From: Haloferax marinisediminis | Lineage (GTDB): Archaea; Halobacteriota; Halobacteria; Halobacteriales; Haloferacaceae | DNA: 64,000 nucleotides | NCBI RefSeq assembly: GCF_009674585.1 | Contig: NZ_WKJP01000001.1 | Span: forward strand, 1,178,001-1,242,000 | Direction of reading: 5' to 3' | Notes under the pieces: generated by a model | The model's input: only the letters and a program-made list of their open reading frames with translations | Told to the model about the DNA's origin: nothing | The model's database searches: none | Part shown: one piece after another, positions 43,751 through 52,775 of the stretch | How positions within the stretch are numbered: the stretch's first letter is position 1 | How the letters are laid out: the number at the start of each line of letters is the position of its first letter | Made by a program: the position numbers and the translations under genes

Positions 43751-44344
43751 TCAGGCCGTCTCTTCGTCGACGTCCTGCAGACCGGGTGCGGCGTTCACGT
43801 CCACGTCTTCTGGTTCGTCGACGCCGCCGACGTTGACCTCGCCAGTCTCGTCTTCGACGTACACGTCGTCGGCGAAGCCGCCTTCTGCGTGCGGGTGTTC
43901 TGGATTGTCTAACTTCTCCAGCGTCGCGGGGGCGTCCGGAATCTCGATGGTTCGGAACTCACCGAGTGGGTTCGCGATGTCGATGTCGTAGCGCTCGAAG
44001 AACTCCTCGTAGCGCTCGTAGTGGGCTTCGAGTTCGTCCGCGGGGAACTCCATCATCTCGGTCCACCCGTGGTTGTAGAAGTCGAAGTTGGCCTGAATGT
44101 GCGTTATCTCGCGGGCCTCGGCCTCGGGGAAGCCGGCGTCGAGCGCCGCCAGATAGGTGTCGAACGTACACTCGAAGAACGCCGCCATGTGGGCTTCGCG
44201 CTCGTCCCGGTGGTCCGGGTCGGCGCGCTCGCCGAAGATGCGCACGTGGAGGTCGACCATCTTCTCGGTGGCGATGTCGCCGATGACGGGCATGGTGAGC
44301 GCCTTCTTCGTCGCAAAGTGGCGGAGGTTCTGACGAATCTTCAT
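43751..44344 (-). CDS. Conserved haloarchaeal protein (DUF6149-like)
   Basis: 197 residues. The N-terminal 130 are helical (MKIRQNLRHFATKKALTMPVIGDIATEKMVDLHVRIFGERA, read in two parts; FECTFDTYLAALDAGFPEAEAREITHIQANFDFYNHGW), and the C-terminal 60 are a very acidic low-complexity tail. I associate it with the haloarchaeal DUF6149 family; function unknown. The start region includes the sequence ccggctta just upstream (44353-44360), the same half-site as the palindrome at 45370. Confidence 0.7.
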   Translation of the reverse strand: MKIRQNLRHFATKKALTMPVIGDIATEKMVDLHVRIFGERADPDHRDEREAHMAAFFECTFDTYLAALDAGFPEAEAREITHIQANFDFYNHGWTEMMEFPADELEAHYERYEEFFERYDIDIANPLGEFRTIEIPDAPATLEKLDNPEHPHAEGGFADDVYVEDETGEVNVGGVDEPEDVDVNAAPGLQDVDEETA

Positions 44345-44450
44345 TCAGTCGCCGGCTTAGGGTCGAATACACGTAAAGACCACGCCTGTGGCGGCTACTG
44401 AAGGAGATTTCACGACGTGTTTTAATGGGATTCCCACGCATGGTTCGTAC

Positions 44451-45359
44451 ATGAGCGACTCCGTATCCGCCCGTGAGGATTCGGTCCTCGATTGCGACGA
44501 CTGTCTCTCTCCTGCCGAGGCGTTCGCAATCGTCGCCGACGAGACGCGACTGACCATCCTCGAAGCCCTCTGGGAGTCACCCGACCGCCCAGTCCCGTTC
44601 TCTGAACTCCGCCGCCGTGTCGGCGTCGACGACAGCGCCCGGTTCAACTACCACCTCGGCAAACTCCGCGGCCAGTTCGTCCAGAAGACCGACGATGGCT
44701 ACGACTTCCGCCACGCTGGCGAGAAGGTGGTGCGCGCCGTACTGGCGGGGACCTTCAACGAAGACCCGGTCTTACCGGCGTTCCCCGCACCGGGGGCGTG
44801 TGTCTCGTGCGACGGCCAGCTCCAAGCGGACTACGGCGACGAGAAATTCACTATCGCCTGTGCCGACTGTGGGCGAGTCCACGCGCACGAAGAGTTCCCT
44901 CCGGGTGGCCTCCAGAACCGGTCGACTGACGCACTCCTCTCGGCGTTCGACCAGCGAGTCAGACACCTGCACTGTCTCGCGGCCGATGGCGTCTGCCCCG
45001 AATGTGGCGGGACGACGAGCACTGAACTCACGCGCGACACTGACCCGTTCGAACTCGACGTTGTAGTGAACCACCGCTGTGTGCAGTGTGCCTACGAGGC
45101 CGTCTCACCCGTCGGGTTGGTGCTGCTCGACGAGTCCACGGTCCTTGGGTTCCTCTCCTCGCGTGGTGACGACGTCTGTGGGACGCCCTTCTGGCGGTTC
45201 CCGTGGGTCGTCGGCGACGACGCCCTCACCATCGTCGACGACGACCCGTGGCGCATCCGTATCCGCATCGAACACGAGTCAGAGGTGCTCGTCGTCGAAC
45301 TGGACGAGACACTCTCGTGTGTCGATTCGCGCGTCGAACCTCTCGGCGAAGTTGCATAA
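44451..45359 (+). CDS. ArsR-like helix-turn-helix regulator with zinc-ribbon motifs
   Basis: 302 residues. Winged-helix domain at about 25-100 (SPAEAFAIVADETRLTILEALWE, FSELRRRVGVDDSARFNYHLGKLRG). The C-terminal 180 residues contain two Cys pairs that look like zinc ribbons: ACVSCDGQL with ACADCGRVH, and VCPECGGT with HRCVQCAY. This matches haloarchaeal winged-helix proteins of the DUF7351 type. ATG at 44451 chosen; a TATA-like tgttttaatg about 30 nt upstream supports it over the ATG at 44388. Confidence 0.85.
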   Translation: MSDSVSAREDSVLDCDDCLSPAEAFAIVADETRLTILEALWESPDRPVPFSELRRRVGVDDSARFNYHLGKLRGQFVQKTDDGYDFRHAGEKVVRAVLAGTFNEDPVLPAFPAPGACVSCDGQLQADYGDEKFTIACADCGRVHAHEEFPPGGLQNRSTDALLSAFDQRVRHLHCLAADGVCPECGGTTSTELTRDTDPFELDVVVNHRCVQCAYEAVSPVGLVLLDESTVLGFLSSRGDDVCGTPFWRFPWVVGDDALTIVDDDPWRIRIRIEHESEVLVVELDETLSCVDSRVEPLGEVA

Positions 45360-45369
45360 ATTCGGTACG

Positions 45370-45383
45370 GTAAGCCGGCTTAC
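45370..45383. promoter_or_regulatory. Perfect 14-bp palindrome GTAAGCCGGCTTAC
   Basis: Lies 11 nt after the regulator stop and before the next gene, followed by AT-rich aaaaatatc. The half-site gccggctta recurs at 44352-44360, in the divergent region upstream of this regulator. An operator is plausible; a transcript-end hairpin is the alternative. Confidence 0.5.
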
Positions 45384-45446
45384 AAAAATATCATTCTGCT
45401 TACCCTTTTGGTGTCGTGGGTCGTCTCTTTACGTGTGAGAACGACG

Positions 45447-45803
45447 ATGACGCACGACAACAAACTCGGTCTTCCGGATGCACTGGACGAGGCTCCCTCC
45501 GGTCTCGAAACGCTCGCCGACACGGTGTTCGTCGCGACTGCCGCAGTGGTCGGGATTCTCGTGGCGACGCTGCTTGCGACGGTCGTCGCACCCGTGGGGC
45601 CGGGAATCGGCCTCGTGGCACTGTTCGTCGGGTGGCCGCTCGGATTCCTCGCTGCCGCCTTGGGCCTGCGCGCTGGGATTCGAGCAATCGTCCGAAGTGG
45701 CCTCCCGGCACTGGCCAGAGACACCGTTCACCGCGTCCGCGCTCCGCCGCGGGTCGTCACGGACGGCGGCCATCCCGACGAAGTGCCGTGCAACAGCCAC
45801 TAA
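45447..45803 (+). CDS. Small membrane protein, 118 aa, unknown
   Basis: Residues 1-25 are polar (MTHDNKLGLPDALDEAPSG), then two hydrophobic segments, FVATAAVVGILVATLLATVVAP and GLVALFVGWPLGFLAAALGL, and a basic C-terminal tail (RSGLPALARDTVHRVRAPPR). I do not recognise the family. ATG at 45447 is preferred over an upstream GTG because the palindrome and promoter-like AT region lie just before it. Confidence 0.6.
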   Translation: MTHDNKLGLPDALDEAPSGLETLADTVFVATAAVVGILVATLLATVVAPVGPGIGLVALFVGWPLGFLAAALGLRAGIRAIVRSGLPALARDTVHRVRAPPRVVTDGGHPDEVPCNSH

Positions 45804-45909
45804 TCGGCGATTGGTTCTGATTTTCTCCCGCTGCCCGGCGATTTTGGCGGTGTAAACAATCATGAGGGAGATAGCAATCCACATTAACCCCGAATACAAA
45901 CGTCGGGTC

Positions 45910-47151
45910 ATGAGTCAATCGTACGTGATCGTCGGCGACGGCATCGCGGGGGCCTCCGCGGCCGAGACGCTCCGCGAGGAGGAACCCGATGCCGACATCA
46001 CAATCATCACGGACGAGGGTGAACCCCTGTACAATCGCATTCTGATCAAAGAATTCGCCAAGGGCAAACTTCCCGCCGCACCGATTTCGATCCACGACGA
46101 ATCGTGGTACGACGACCGCGACGTCGACCTCGAACTGAACACGCTCGTCACCAACATCGACCCCGACGCGCACACGGTCACGGCGCACGACGGGACCGAG
46201 TACGAGTACGACAAACTCCTCCTCGCCATCGGTGGCACGCCGACGCAGCTCCCCGTCGAGAACTCCGACGCCGAGGGTATCCACCACTTCTGGACGTTCC
46301 AGGACGCCCGCGACATCAAGGAACACATCGAACAGGCCGACAACTCTGTCGTCATCGGTGCCGGCCTCCTCGGTATCGACCTCGCGGCCATCACCGCCGC
46401 ACAGGGTGTCGAAGGCAAGTACCTCATGCGCGGCAAGGCGTGGTGGCGCTACGCGCTTTCGCAGGACGGCGCAGAGATTATCCACAACGCGCTCCGCGAG
46501 CGCAACGTCGAACCCGTCTTCGACTCCGGCGTCGACCACTTCGAGATGGACGACGATGGGAAGGTCACTGCCGCCATCGACCCCAACGGCGACCGCTACC
46601 CCGCCGACTTCGTCGGCATCGCCATCGGTCTGAACTTCAACACCGAAATCCTCCAGGGAACCGACATCGAGTACGACACCGGCATCCACGTGGACGAGTA
46701 CATGCGGACGAACCACGACGACATCTTCGCCGCCGGTGACATCACCGAGTTCCACGACGTCATCCTCGGCGAGCGCGCCCAGAACGGTGCGTGGGGCTCC
46801 GCCAAGGAACAGGGAACGATCGCGGCCAAGAACATGGTCGACTACGGGTCTGACGAGTTCCGCTGGGTTTCGTCGTACTCCATCACTCACTTCGACTTCC
46901 CGTTCCTCTCGTTCGGTCACCCGACGCTCGGCGACGACAGCGTCGAAGCCAAGTACTCCGACACCGAGTGGCGGCGTCTCGCCATCAAGGACGGCAAAAT
47001 CGTCGGTGGCGTCCTCATCGGTGACCTTTCGCCGCAGACGAAGTACAAGAAGCTCATGCGCGAACAGGTCGACGTCAGCGGTCAGCTGGACACCCTCGTG
47101 AAACAGGACTTCGAACTCGAAGACCTCGAAGGCGCGGCTGCCGAGCAGTAA
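45910..47151 (+). CDS. NAD(P)/FAD-dependent oxidoreductase (nitrite/rubredoxin reductase-like)
   Basis: 413 residues with two dinucleotide motifs, SYVIVGDGIAGASAAETLR at the N-terminus and SVVIGAGLLGIDLAAITA near 156, and the FAD-binding DDIFAAGDITEFHD. PLYNRILIKEFAKGKLP is the family's usual active-site side. No cysteine pair, so it is not a disulfide reductase; the partner may be a ferredoxin or rubredoxin. ATG at 45910 chosen; a TATA-like segment and ggtgtaaacaatcatg lie upstream. Confidence 0.9.
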   Translation: MSQSYVIVGDGIAGASAAETLREEEPDADITIITDEGEPLYNRILIKEFAKGKLPAAPISIHDESWYDDRDVDLELNTLVTNIDPDAHTVTAHDGTEYEYDKLLLAIGGTPTQLPVENSDAEGIHHFWTFQDARDIKEHIEQADNSVVIGAGLLGIDLAAITAAQGVEGKYLMRGKAWWRYALSQDGAEIIHNALRERNVEPVFDSGVDHFEMDDDGKVTAAIDPNGDRYPADFVGIAIGLNFNTEILQGTDIEYDTGIHVDEYMRTNHDDIFAAGDITEFHDVILGERAQNGAWGSAKEQGTIAAKNMVDYGSDEFRWVSSYSITHFDFPFLSFGHPTLGDDSVEAKYSDTEWRRLAIKDGKIVGGVLIGDLSPQTKYKKLMREQVDVSGQLDTLVKQDFELEDLEGAAAEQ

Positions 47152-47443
47152 TCGGCACCCGACGCCCGATATTTTCACCCTCTCAGCCACGACTGCGTCT
47201 CTCTCGGATTGCTCTCTGCGGTTCTCTCTCGTCCACTCTGTGGCACTCTCTCGTCTACCCTGCGGCCCTCTCTCTCGTCCACTCTGTCTCTCTCGACTTC
47301 TCTGTGTCTCGGCCTCTTTGTGCGCTGTCGTGCCCTTCCCTGTAGAGGCCGCTCGTCGGTTCTCGTGTGCGCCGACGCGAGTACCCGAACTGACTGGTGA
47401 CTGTCGTGAGGATGTTATATTTGGTAGACCCTAGCAAACATTT
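47152..47443. other. Pyrimidine-rich intergenic region, 292 nt
   Basis: No gene seen. From 47190 to 47340 the plus strand is dominated by CT runs, including a 19-nt direct repeat at 47223-47241 and 47269-47287 (TCTCTCTCGTCCACTCTGT). After 47400 it becomes AT-rich, with gatgttatatttgg as the promoter candidate for the gene at 47444. Confidence 0.6.
47223..47287 (+). repeat. 19-nt direct repeat in CT-rich tract
   Basis: TCTCTCTCGTCCACTCTGT occurs at 47223-47241 and 47269-47287, exactly 46 nt apart, within a strand-biased pyrimidine tract. A further partial copy (ctctctcgtctaccctg) sits between them. Confidence 0.8.
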
Positions 47444-47710
47444 ATGGCAATTGATGGCATGTGTTACCATATGTCATCAAAGGATGGACAGCCTACGTCT
47501 GCGCCAGACGTCACTACGTCGCCCATCGTCGTACCCGTGACTGACGTACCCGCTGGCGTCCGGGTTCACCACTTCGACGAACTGAGTGAACAGACTCAGC
47601 ACGCTCTCGCAACTGTTCCCCCGTCGGGCCGACTCGACGTCGACCCAACAACGACGCGCCTCTCCCGTGGCGACGTCGTCGTCTTCACCGAGTATTTCCG
47701 CGTTCAGTGA
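47444..47710 (+). CDS. Small haloarchaeal protein, 88 aa
   Basis: Unknown function. The C-terminal part VHHFDELSEQTQHALATVPPSGRLDVDPTTTRLSRGDVVVFTEYFRVQ (read in two halves) looks like a real, conserved small domain. Start uncertain: ATG at 47444, 47459 or 47471. The TATA-like gttatatttgg is centred about 28 nt before 47444, favouring the first, though the N-terminal MAIDGMCYH is not acidic. Confidence 0.6.
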   Translation: MAIDGMCYHMSSKDGQPTSAPDVTTSPIVVPVTDVPAGVRVHHFDELSEQTQHALATVPPSGRLDVDPTTTRLSRGDVVVFTEYFRVQ

Positions 47711-47868
47711 CGACTGAGCGTCGATTTTCGACGCGTTTTCACCGCATTTCGTTCGACAGGCATCCCCAGTCATGGCTGAACGCTCCCCGTGAACGGAGCA
47801 ACCGCTGAATTCTCATCCGCCGATGAGGACCGAAGTGGTTTTCCACGCTTCGCCGCCTATCGCCGGAC

Positions 47869-48291
47869 ATGGCAGCAGGTGGCGGACAAGGGACGATGAC
47901 GCTCGCGTTCGAACTAGAGGCACTCAAACAGCTCGCCAACCCGAATGAGGCGTTCGCGGACGCTCGAACGTGGACGAAGTACGTCGGCGTCGTGAGTGAG
48001 AAACCCACGTACGTCGTGACCAACTTCACTCGAAAAGAGCGCATCCGTCAGGACTTCTTCTCTGGTCCACGCGGCGTCAAAGAGAGTCTCGAGAACGTGA
48101 TGCGACAGTTCGACACTGACAGACACGTCTTCATCGGGACTACCGACGAAGACCGCGCACTCGCCGAGGAGACCGAGTGGGAGTATCTCGCCGTCGAAGA
48201 CGCCGCCGAGGCGGCCGACTGGGAACTCGCCGGTGACGACGAGACGGTCGAAGACCCCTTCGAAGACGACGGCCGCGACGATTGGCCCTAG
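47869..48291 (+). CDS. Conserved haloarchaeal protein (DUF7124-like)
   Basis: 140 residues: MTLAFELEALKQLANPNEAFADARTWTKYVGVVSEKPTYVVTNFTRKERIRQDFF is a compact domain (split here after KYVG), followed by HVFIGTTDEDRALAEETEWEYLAVEDAAEAADW and an acidic tail. I associate it with DUF7124; no function known. An internal ATG ten codons in (MTLAFELEAL) is an alternative start. Confidence 0.65.
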   Translation: MAAGGGQGTMTLAFELEALKQLANPNEAFADARTWTKYVGVVSEKPTYVVTNFTRKERIRQDFFSGPRGVKESLENVMRQFDTDRHVFIGTTDEDRALAEETEWEYLAVEDAAEAADWELAGDDETVEDPFEDDGRDDWP

Positions 48292-48372
48292 TCGGGGTAC
48301 AGCGGCGCGTCTCCCGCCGGCTTTGTTCGCCTATCGAAAGCACTAATCAGCAACAGCACTTCTTACTCGCTG

Positions 48373-49299
48373 ATGAGTCACCAGTTGCCTGACGTACAGG
48401 CCTCTCAGCCGGACGTAACCGTCGGGCTCAGCCAGGTCGGCGTCACAGGCGTCGAGAAGCTCGTCAAGATTGCCCGTGACGGAAAACGTCCGCTCGTTTT
48501 GATGGCGGAGTTCGAAGTCTTCGTCGACCTCCCCGGTGGACGAAAGGGCATCGACATGAGCCGGAATATGCAGGTCATCGACGAGGTGCTCGAAGCCGCG
48601 GTCTCCGAACCCGCGTACCGCGTCGAAGACATGTGTGGCGACGCGGCCGAGCGTCTCCTCGCGAAACACGAGTACACCACGACTGCCGAGGTTCGGATGA
48701 CTGCCGAACTCGTCATTCGTGAAGACACCCCCGCAAGCGGACTGGCCACCCAGAGCACTGCGAACATCATCGCGAGTGCGACGGCCACCGAAGACGGAAC
48801 TCGCGAAGAAATCGGTGCCAAGGTCGTCGGGATGACGGTCTGTCCCTGCTCGCAAGGCATGTCCGCGTCCCGCGCCCGCGACGTCCTCCAAGACCTCGCC
48901 GTCGACGACGACACGATAGAAGAGTTCCTCGACAAGGTCCCGCAACCCGGTCACTCACAGCGTGGCCACGCAACCCTCACTGTCGAGACCGAAGGGTCGC
49001 CAGACGTCGACTTGATGGACCTCATCGACATCGCCCGCGACTCGATGTCGGCACGCATCTACAACCTCGCGAAGCGCCCGGACGAAGACCACATGACGTA
49101 CCACGCCCACGCGAACGCGAAGTTCGTCGAAGACTGCGTCCGCTCGATGGCAGAGATGACTGTCGAGGAACTCGAACACCTCGACGACAACGCAGTCGTC
49201 CACATGAAGCAGTCGAACGACGAATCGATTCACCAGCACAACGCTCACGCAGAACGTGAAGTGACGCTCGGGCAACTTCGGGCCGAACTCGACGTCTGA
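48373..49299 (+). CDS. mptA: GTP cyclohydrolase MptA (FolE2-like)
   Basis: Opens the GTP ring in archaeal pterin (tetrahydromethanopterin/folate and archaeosine-related) synthesis. 308 residues of the GCYH-IB/MptA family: [31 protein letters not shown] with the metal-binding cysteine, [13 protein letters not shown] and [18 protein letters not shown]. Short COG1469-type protein with no zinc sites of the bacterial GCYH-IA. Stands alone; the pterin dehydratase is 35 kb away. Confidence 0.93.
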   Translation: MSHQLPDVQASQPDVTVGLSQVGVTGVEKLVKIARDGKRPLVLMAEFEVFVDLPGGRKGIDMSRNMQVIDEVLEAAVSEPAYRVEDMCGDAAERLLAKHEYTTTAEVRMTAELVIREDTPASGLATQSTANIIASATATEDGTREEIGAKVVGMTVCPCSQGMSASRARDVLQDLAVDDDTIEEFLDKVPQPGHSQRGHATLTVETEGSPDVDLMDLIDIARDSMSARIYNLAKRPDEDHMTYHAHANAKFVEDCVRSMAEMTVEELEHLDDNAVVHMKQSNDESIHQHNAHAEREVTLGQLRAELDV

Positions 49300-49416
49300 C
49301 CACACGGCAGCGGTCGCTCCGTCATCGGGCGCCCGCTTGTCGGAGGCCGCAGTCGAGATATCTTCGACTGAGAAGTTGTTTCTCGCCGTGCGACGAGAGG
49401 TAGATTTTTCGCCGTA

Positions 49417-50220
49417 CTACAACGGGAGCGGTGCCGCTGCTTCCCAGCGTGGGTCGAACGTCGACCGAAGGTCTGCGGCGAACTCGGGGTCTTTCAGGTC
49501 GATCATCGCGAACGCCTGTCCGGGGTCGAGTGGGTTGGGTACCTCGATGCAGACTTCGACGTCGTCGATGAGGTTGAACACACCAGTGAGGTTCTCCTCC
49601 GTCCGCACGTGGAAGTCTGGGTGGTCCGAGAGTCGGTCCACGTATCGCTGTCCGACGCTCTCCGGGAGGCTATCGACCAGGTCAGGTGACATGAGTATCG
49701 ACACCTCGACGCCGCGTTCGAGTGCTGCTTCCAGTTCTTCGACGACCAGATCACCGACTGCGCCGAGGTCGAACTGTGGCGACGGCGTTCCAGCGACCAT
49801 CGCGAGTGACTCGTCTGCCGCGGCTAACCGCTCGACGAGCAGGTCTATCGTCTCATCTGCCCCGACGGCGGCCGTCCAAAACTGGTCGTGGACCGGTTCT
49901 GCGGCGTCGAGTTCGTCGTTCAGTTCCTCGACGACGTTCTCGTACTGCTGGGCCTTCTCGTCTAACTCCTGTCGCTTGCTCTCGAGGAGTCTGTCGAGCG
50001 CCATGTCCGGTTCGACGGCGACGTACTTCTTCGGCCGACTCGCCGCCTGACTCCGGATGAGGTGGTACTGTTCGAGGCTGTTCAGTACGTCGTAGATGCG
50101 ACCCATCGGCACGTCGCTCGCTCGCGACAGCTCTTTGGCCGTTGTCGCCCCCGTTCGGAGAAGCGCGCGGTACGCTCGCGCCTCGTACTCAGATAATCCA
50201 AGATCTCGAAGACTCGCCAT
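49417..50220 (-). CDS. TrmB-family transcriptional regulator
   Basis: 267 residues. Winged helix at the N-terminus: MASLRDLGLSEYEARAYRALLRTGATTAKELSRASDVPMGRIYDVLNSLE (read in two parts around LLRTG) and the wing RPKKYVAVEP. A coiled-coil linker (SKRQELDEKAQQYENVVEELNDEL) leads to a C-terminal effector domain with LERGVEVSILMSPDL. TrmB proteins sense sugars or metabolites. ATG at 50220; promoter cgttataaac (minus strand gtttataacg) lies upstream with a palindrome next to it. Confidence 0.88.
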   Translation of the reverse strand: MASLRDLGLSEYEARAYRALLRTGATTAKELSRASDVPMGRIYDVLNSLEQYHLIRSQAASRPKKYVAVEPDMALDRLLESKRQELDEKAQQYENVVEELNDELDAAEPVHDQFWTAAVGADETIDLLVERLAAADESLAMVAGTPSPQFDLGAVGDLVVEELEAALERGVEVSILMSPDLVDSLPESVGQRYVDRLSDHPDFHVRTEENLTGVFNLIDDVEVCIEVPNPLDPGQAFAMIDLKDPEFAADLRSTFDPRWEAAAPLPL

Positions 50221-50257
50221 GCTACGTCTGTCTCGCTTCTTCGTTATAAACAATCCG

Positions 50258-50269
50258 GGTGTTTACACC
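50258..50269. promoter_or_regulatory. Inverted repeat GGTGT-TT-ACACC upstream of trmB TATA
   Basis: It sits immediately upstream (relative to the minus-strand gene) of the TATA-like gtttataacg at 50242-50251, at a position where an activator or autoregulator could bind. It does not match the published TACT-N7/8-GAGTA type of the Halobacterium TrmB, as I remember it. Confidence 0.4.
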
Positions 50270-50294
50270 ATGTGCCAGTTGGTGTGGAGACGAT

Positions 50295-51944
50295 TCAGGC
50301 GTCCGATGTGACTGAGGAGACTGCCTCCATCAACTCGTCAGGAGTGGTTGCTTCGTATGTAACCGCTCCAGAACTGACAACTGCGATGTCGGCGTCGATG
50401 TCGGCCTCGGGCACGACGAGTGCTTCGTGGTCTGCGACGCGGAGCGCAGCGCGGTGAAGGTCAGACCCCGCCTCGCCACCGATTTCGACGACGAGTGGGT
50501 CTCGGAGCAGTCGTGCTGCGACGCTCCCGTACTCGGCGACTTGCACACCGATACGGTCCCATGCACCAGCGAAGGCACCGATTGCCTCTTCGGCGACGTC
50601 CCGATAGCCGTCGGTCCCCGTGAGGACTGCGAGGTCGAGGAGTGCGTTCGCCATCTCGACGTTACCGTCGATGGGACGAAGTGGCGACGAGAGGAGCCCT
50701 TCGCCGGTCGCAGGGCCGTCGACGAACGACCCATCTTCGAAGAGTTCGTCGATAGCGGCGTCGGCCACAGCGGTCGCAAAGTCGAGGAAGCTGTCGCCTG
50801 CGACGGTGTCGTCGCCGAGGACTTGTCGGGCACGGCAGGCGGCAGCGACGACGCGTGCGTGGTCTTCGAGGAGGAGCGACTCGCCGACTGCGCCTCCCGA
50901 GTTGAAGTGAGTCACGACGCCGTCGTCGACGAGGTCTTCGGCGATGCGATGGAGGGCGCGCTCGGCGTACTCGCGGGCCTGTTCGTCGTCGGTGAGTCCT
51001 GCGAGGACCAACAGGGAATCAACCGCGAGGGCGTTTCCACCAGCGTAGACCGTGAGGTCGGTCCGCGGTCCGGGTGCGTTCTCGCGCCCTTCGGCACCGA
51101 GGAGGTAGTAGTCCGTCCCGGCAGCAGGGCCCATGCTCCCGCCGAACCCGGTGCCGGTCCACAGCGACTTGACGAGGAACCGTGCCGTCTCGACTGCCGG
51201 GTCGCGGTAGGCGTCTTCACCGGTGTACCGGTATCCGTTGGCGAACGCCCGAAGGAGCGCCGCGTTTGATTCGAGTGTCTTCTCCCGGTTCGCTTTCGTC
51301 CACGCAGCGTCGTCTGTGTATCGGAAGAAACCGCCTTCGACAGGGTCGAACAGCCCGTCACGAATCGCATCGAGTGTTCGGAGCGCGCGCTGTTGGTCGC
51401 GCTTGAGTGCGAACTCGACGGTGCGCGGGAGTGGGAACTTGGCGGCGTCGCCCCACCCGGCGTGTGATTCGTCGAAGGTGACCTCGACCTGCCCGGCGAG
51501 GTGCGCTTCGATTTGCGGCGAGACCTCACCTGCTGGCGGGAGGTCACCGGCGAGTGCGCGCGGGAGTCGGCCTGCTTCGGCCCCCTTCTTCTCCCACACC
51601 TCGCGCACGCGGTCGATGACCTGCCGCATGCCGTCGGGTCCGATGAACGTCGCGCCCGTGATTGGTCGGCCGTCCGGCGCGAGGAACACCGTCGAGGGGA
51701 ACCCGCCCATGTTGTACCGCTCGCGGATGCGTGGCTGGCGGTCCACGTTCACCCGGACCGGAACGAACCCGTCGTTGAGATTCGCGGCGATACGCGGCTC
51801 CGCGTACGTCTCGGCGTCCATCTCGTGACAGTCCTCGCACCACGTCGCCGTGAGCGACAGGAGAATCGGCTTGTCTGCCGCCTGTGCCTCGGCGAACGCG
51901 TCGGGACCCCACGGTCGCCATTCGACGCGCGTCTCGTCGGTCAT
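50295..51944 (-). CDS. Thioredoxin-domain protein, DUF255 (YyaL/SSP411 family)
   Basis: 549 residues. N-terminal thioredoxin-like domain with KPILLSLTATWCEDCHEMDAETY: the active site is W-C-E-D-C. The remainder is an alpha-alpha barrel-like region (AALLRAFANGYRYTGEDAYR, VTHFNSGGAVGESLLLEDHARVVAA). Homologues include YyaL and SPATA20, function not established. Shorter than many family members (about 670), with a compact C-terminus. ATG at 51944. Confidence 0.9.
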   Translation of the reverse strand: MTDETRVEWRPWGPDAFAEAQAADKPILLSLTATWCEDCHEMDAETYAEPRIAANLNDGFVPVRVNVDRQPRIRERYNMGGFPSTVFLAPDGRPITGATFIGPDGMRQVIDRVREVWEKKGAEAGRLPRALAGDLPPAGEVSPQIEAHLAGQVEVTFDESHAGWGDAAKFPLPRTVEFALKRDQQRALRTLDAIRDGLFDPVEGGFFRYTDDAAWTKANREKTLESNAALLRAFANGYRYTGEDAYRDPAVETARFLVKSLWTGTGFGGSMGPAAGTDYYLLGAEGRENAPGPRTDLTVYAGGNALAVDSLLVLAGLTDDEQAREYAERALHRIAEDLVDDGVVTHFNSGGAVGESLLLEDHARVVAAACRARQVLGDDTVAGDSFLDFATAVADAAIDELFEDGSFVDGPATGEGLLSSPLRPIDGNVEMANALLDLAVLTGTDGYRDVAEEAIGAFAGAWDRIGVQVAEYGSVAARLLRDPLVVEIGGEAGSDLHRAALRVADHEALVVPEADIDADIAVVSSGAVTYEATTPDELMEAVSSVTSDA

Positions 51945-52074
51945 ATCCTGTCATCCGCAGTGGATGCGGGTAAGCGCTTCGAGGCCACGCCGCACAGTCC
52001 GCGACGGCGTTGGGGTCCCGTCGCATCTAACGGAGGACAAAAGGGCTATGCGTTGGGACCCGGTAGAGACGACC

Positions 52075-52596
52075 ATGCGAACGCGCACGCTGCTCGCGCT
52101 CTTGCTCCTCATCCCCCTCTCCGACGCGTTGTTGCTCGTGGTCGTCGCGCAGTACATCGACCTCGTGCCCACTGTCGCGTTGGTGGTGCTGACCGGGTTA
52201 GTCGGTATGCTGCTCGTCCGCGCCGAGGGGCGACACACCCTCCGCAATCTTCAGACGAAGTTCGCTCGAGGCGACCTGCCGACGAACGAACTCATGGACG
52301 GTGGCCTCCTCATCGCGGCCGGTGCGTTCCTCCTCACGCCGGGGCTCGTCACGGACACGATTGGCTTCCTCATCGCCATCCCAGTGACGCGGTACCCCAT
52401 CCGCGAGGTGCTCAAGCGCTACGTCGTCAAACCGTACATGGACAAGCAGGCCGGCGGATTCGTCACGGGCAACGTCTGGACTGCCGGATTCCCGCAAGGA
52501 GACATCGGCGACGACGACGTCTACGACACCGGTGGCGACGGCGTCTACGACGCCGACCCCGACTCGTATCGGTTCGGCGGACAGGACTCAGAGTAA
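52075..52596 (+). CDS. FxsA-family membrane protein
   Basis: 173 residues. Starts MRTRTLLALLLLIPLSDALLLVVVAQYIDL and has VALVVLTGLVGMLLVRAEGR and LLIAAGAFLLTPGLVTDTIGFLIAIP, the FxsA core with its PGLVTD motif. A cytoplasmic acidic tail rich in Asp/Gly/Tyr follows (DDDVYDTGGDGVYDADPDSY). FxsA overproduction relieves phage F exclusion in E. coli; its native role is unclear. An in-frame ATG at 52048 is an alternative start. Confidence 0.88.
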   Translation: MRTRTLLALLLLIPLSDALLLVVVAQYIDLVPTVALVVLTGLVGMLLVRAEGRHTLRNLQTKFARGDLPTNELMDGGLLIAAGAFLLTPGLVTDTIGFLIAIPVTRYPIREVLKRYVVKPYMDKQAGGFVTGNVWTAGFPQGDIGDDDVYDTGGDGVYDADPDSYRFGGQDSE

Positions 52597-52775
52597 CGCT
52601 GGCTACATTTTCTTCGACACACACTCGTCGACGAGCGACAGCGCTCGGACCTGACGGGATTCGTGTCTCCTCGGTGAATCGACGGACGACGGCGACATTC
52701 ACTAACACGCACCAACGCTGCCTCGAAAAGAAAGTCTTAAAATCAACAGCGCACAACGAGTGAATGCGCTTACCT
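52597..52775. other. Intergenic region before tRNA-Ile
   Basis: 179 nt without a gene. The run aaagaaagtcttaaaatcaac at 52727-52747 is AT-rich and lies about 30-40 nt before the tRNA, a good promoter candidate (TATA cttaaaat). Confidence 0.5.

Noticed and set aside
45757-47190. 477-codon minus-strand frame opposite the FAD oxidoreductase
   Set aside because: It mirrors the real gene's codon positions; the plus-strand protein has both dinucleotide-binding motifs.
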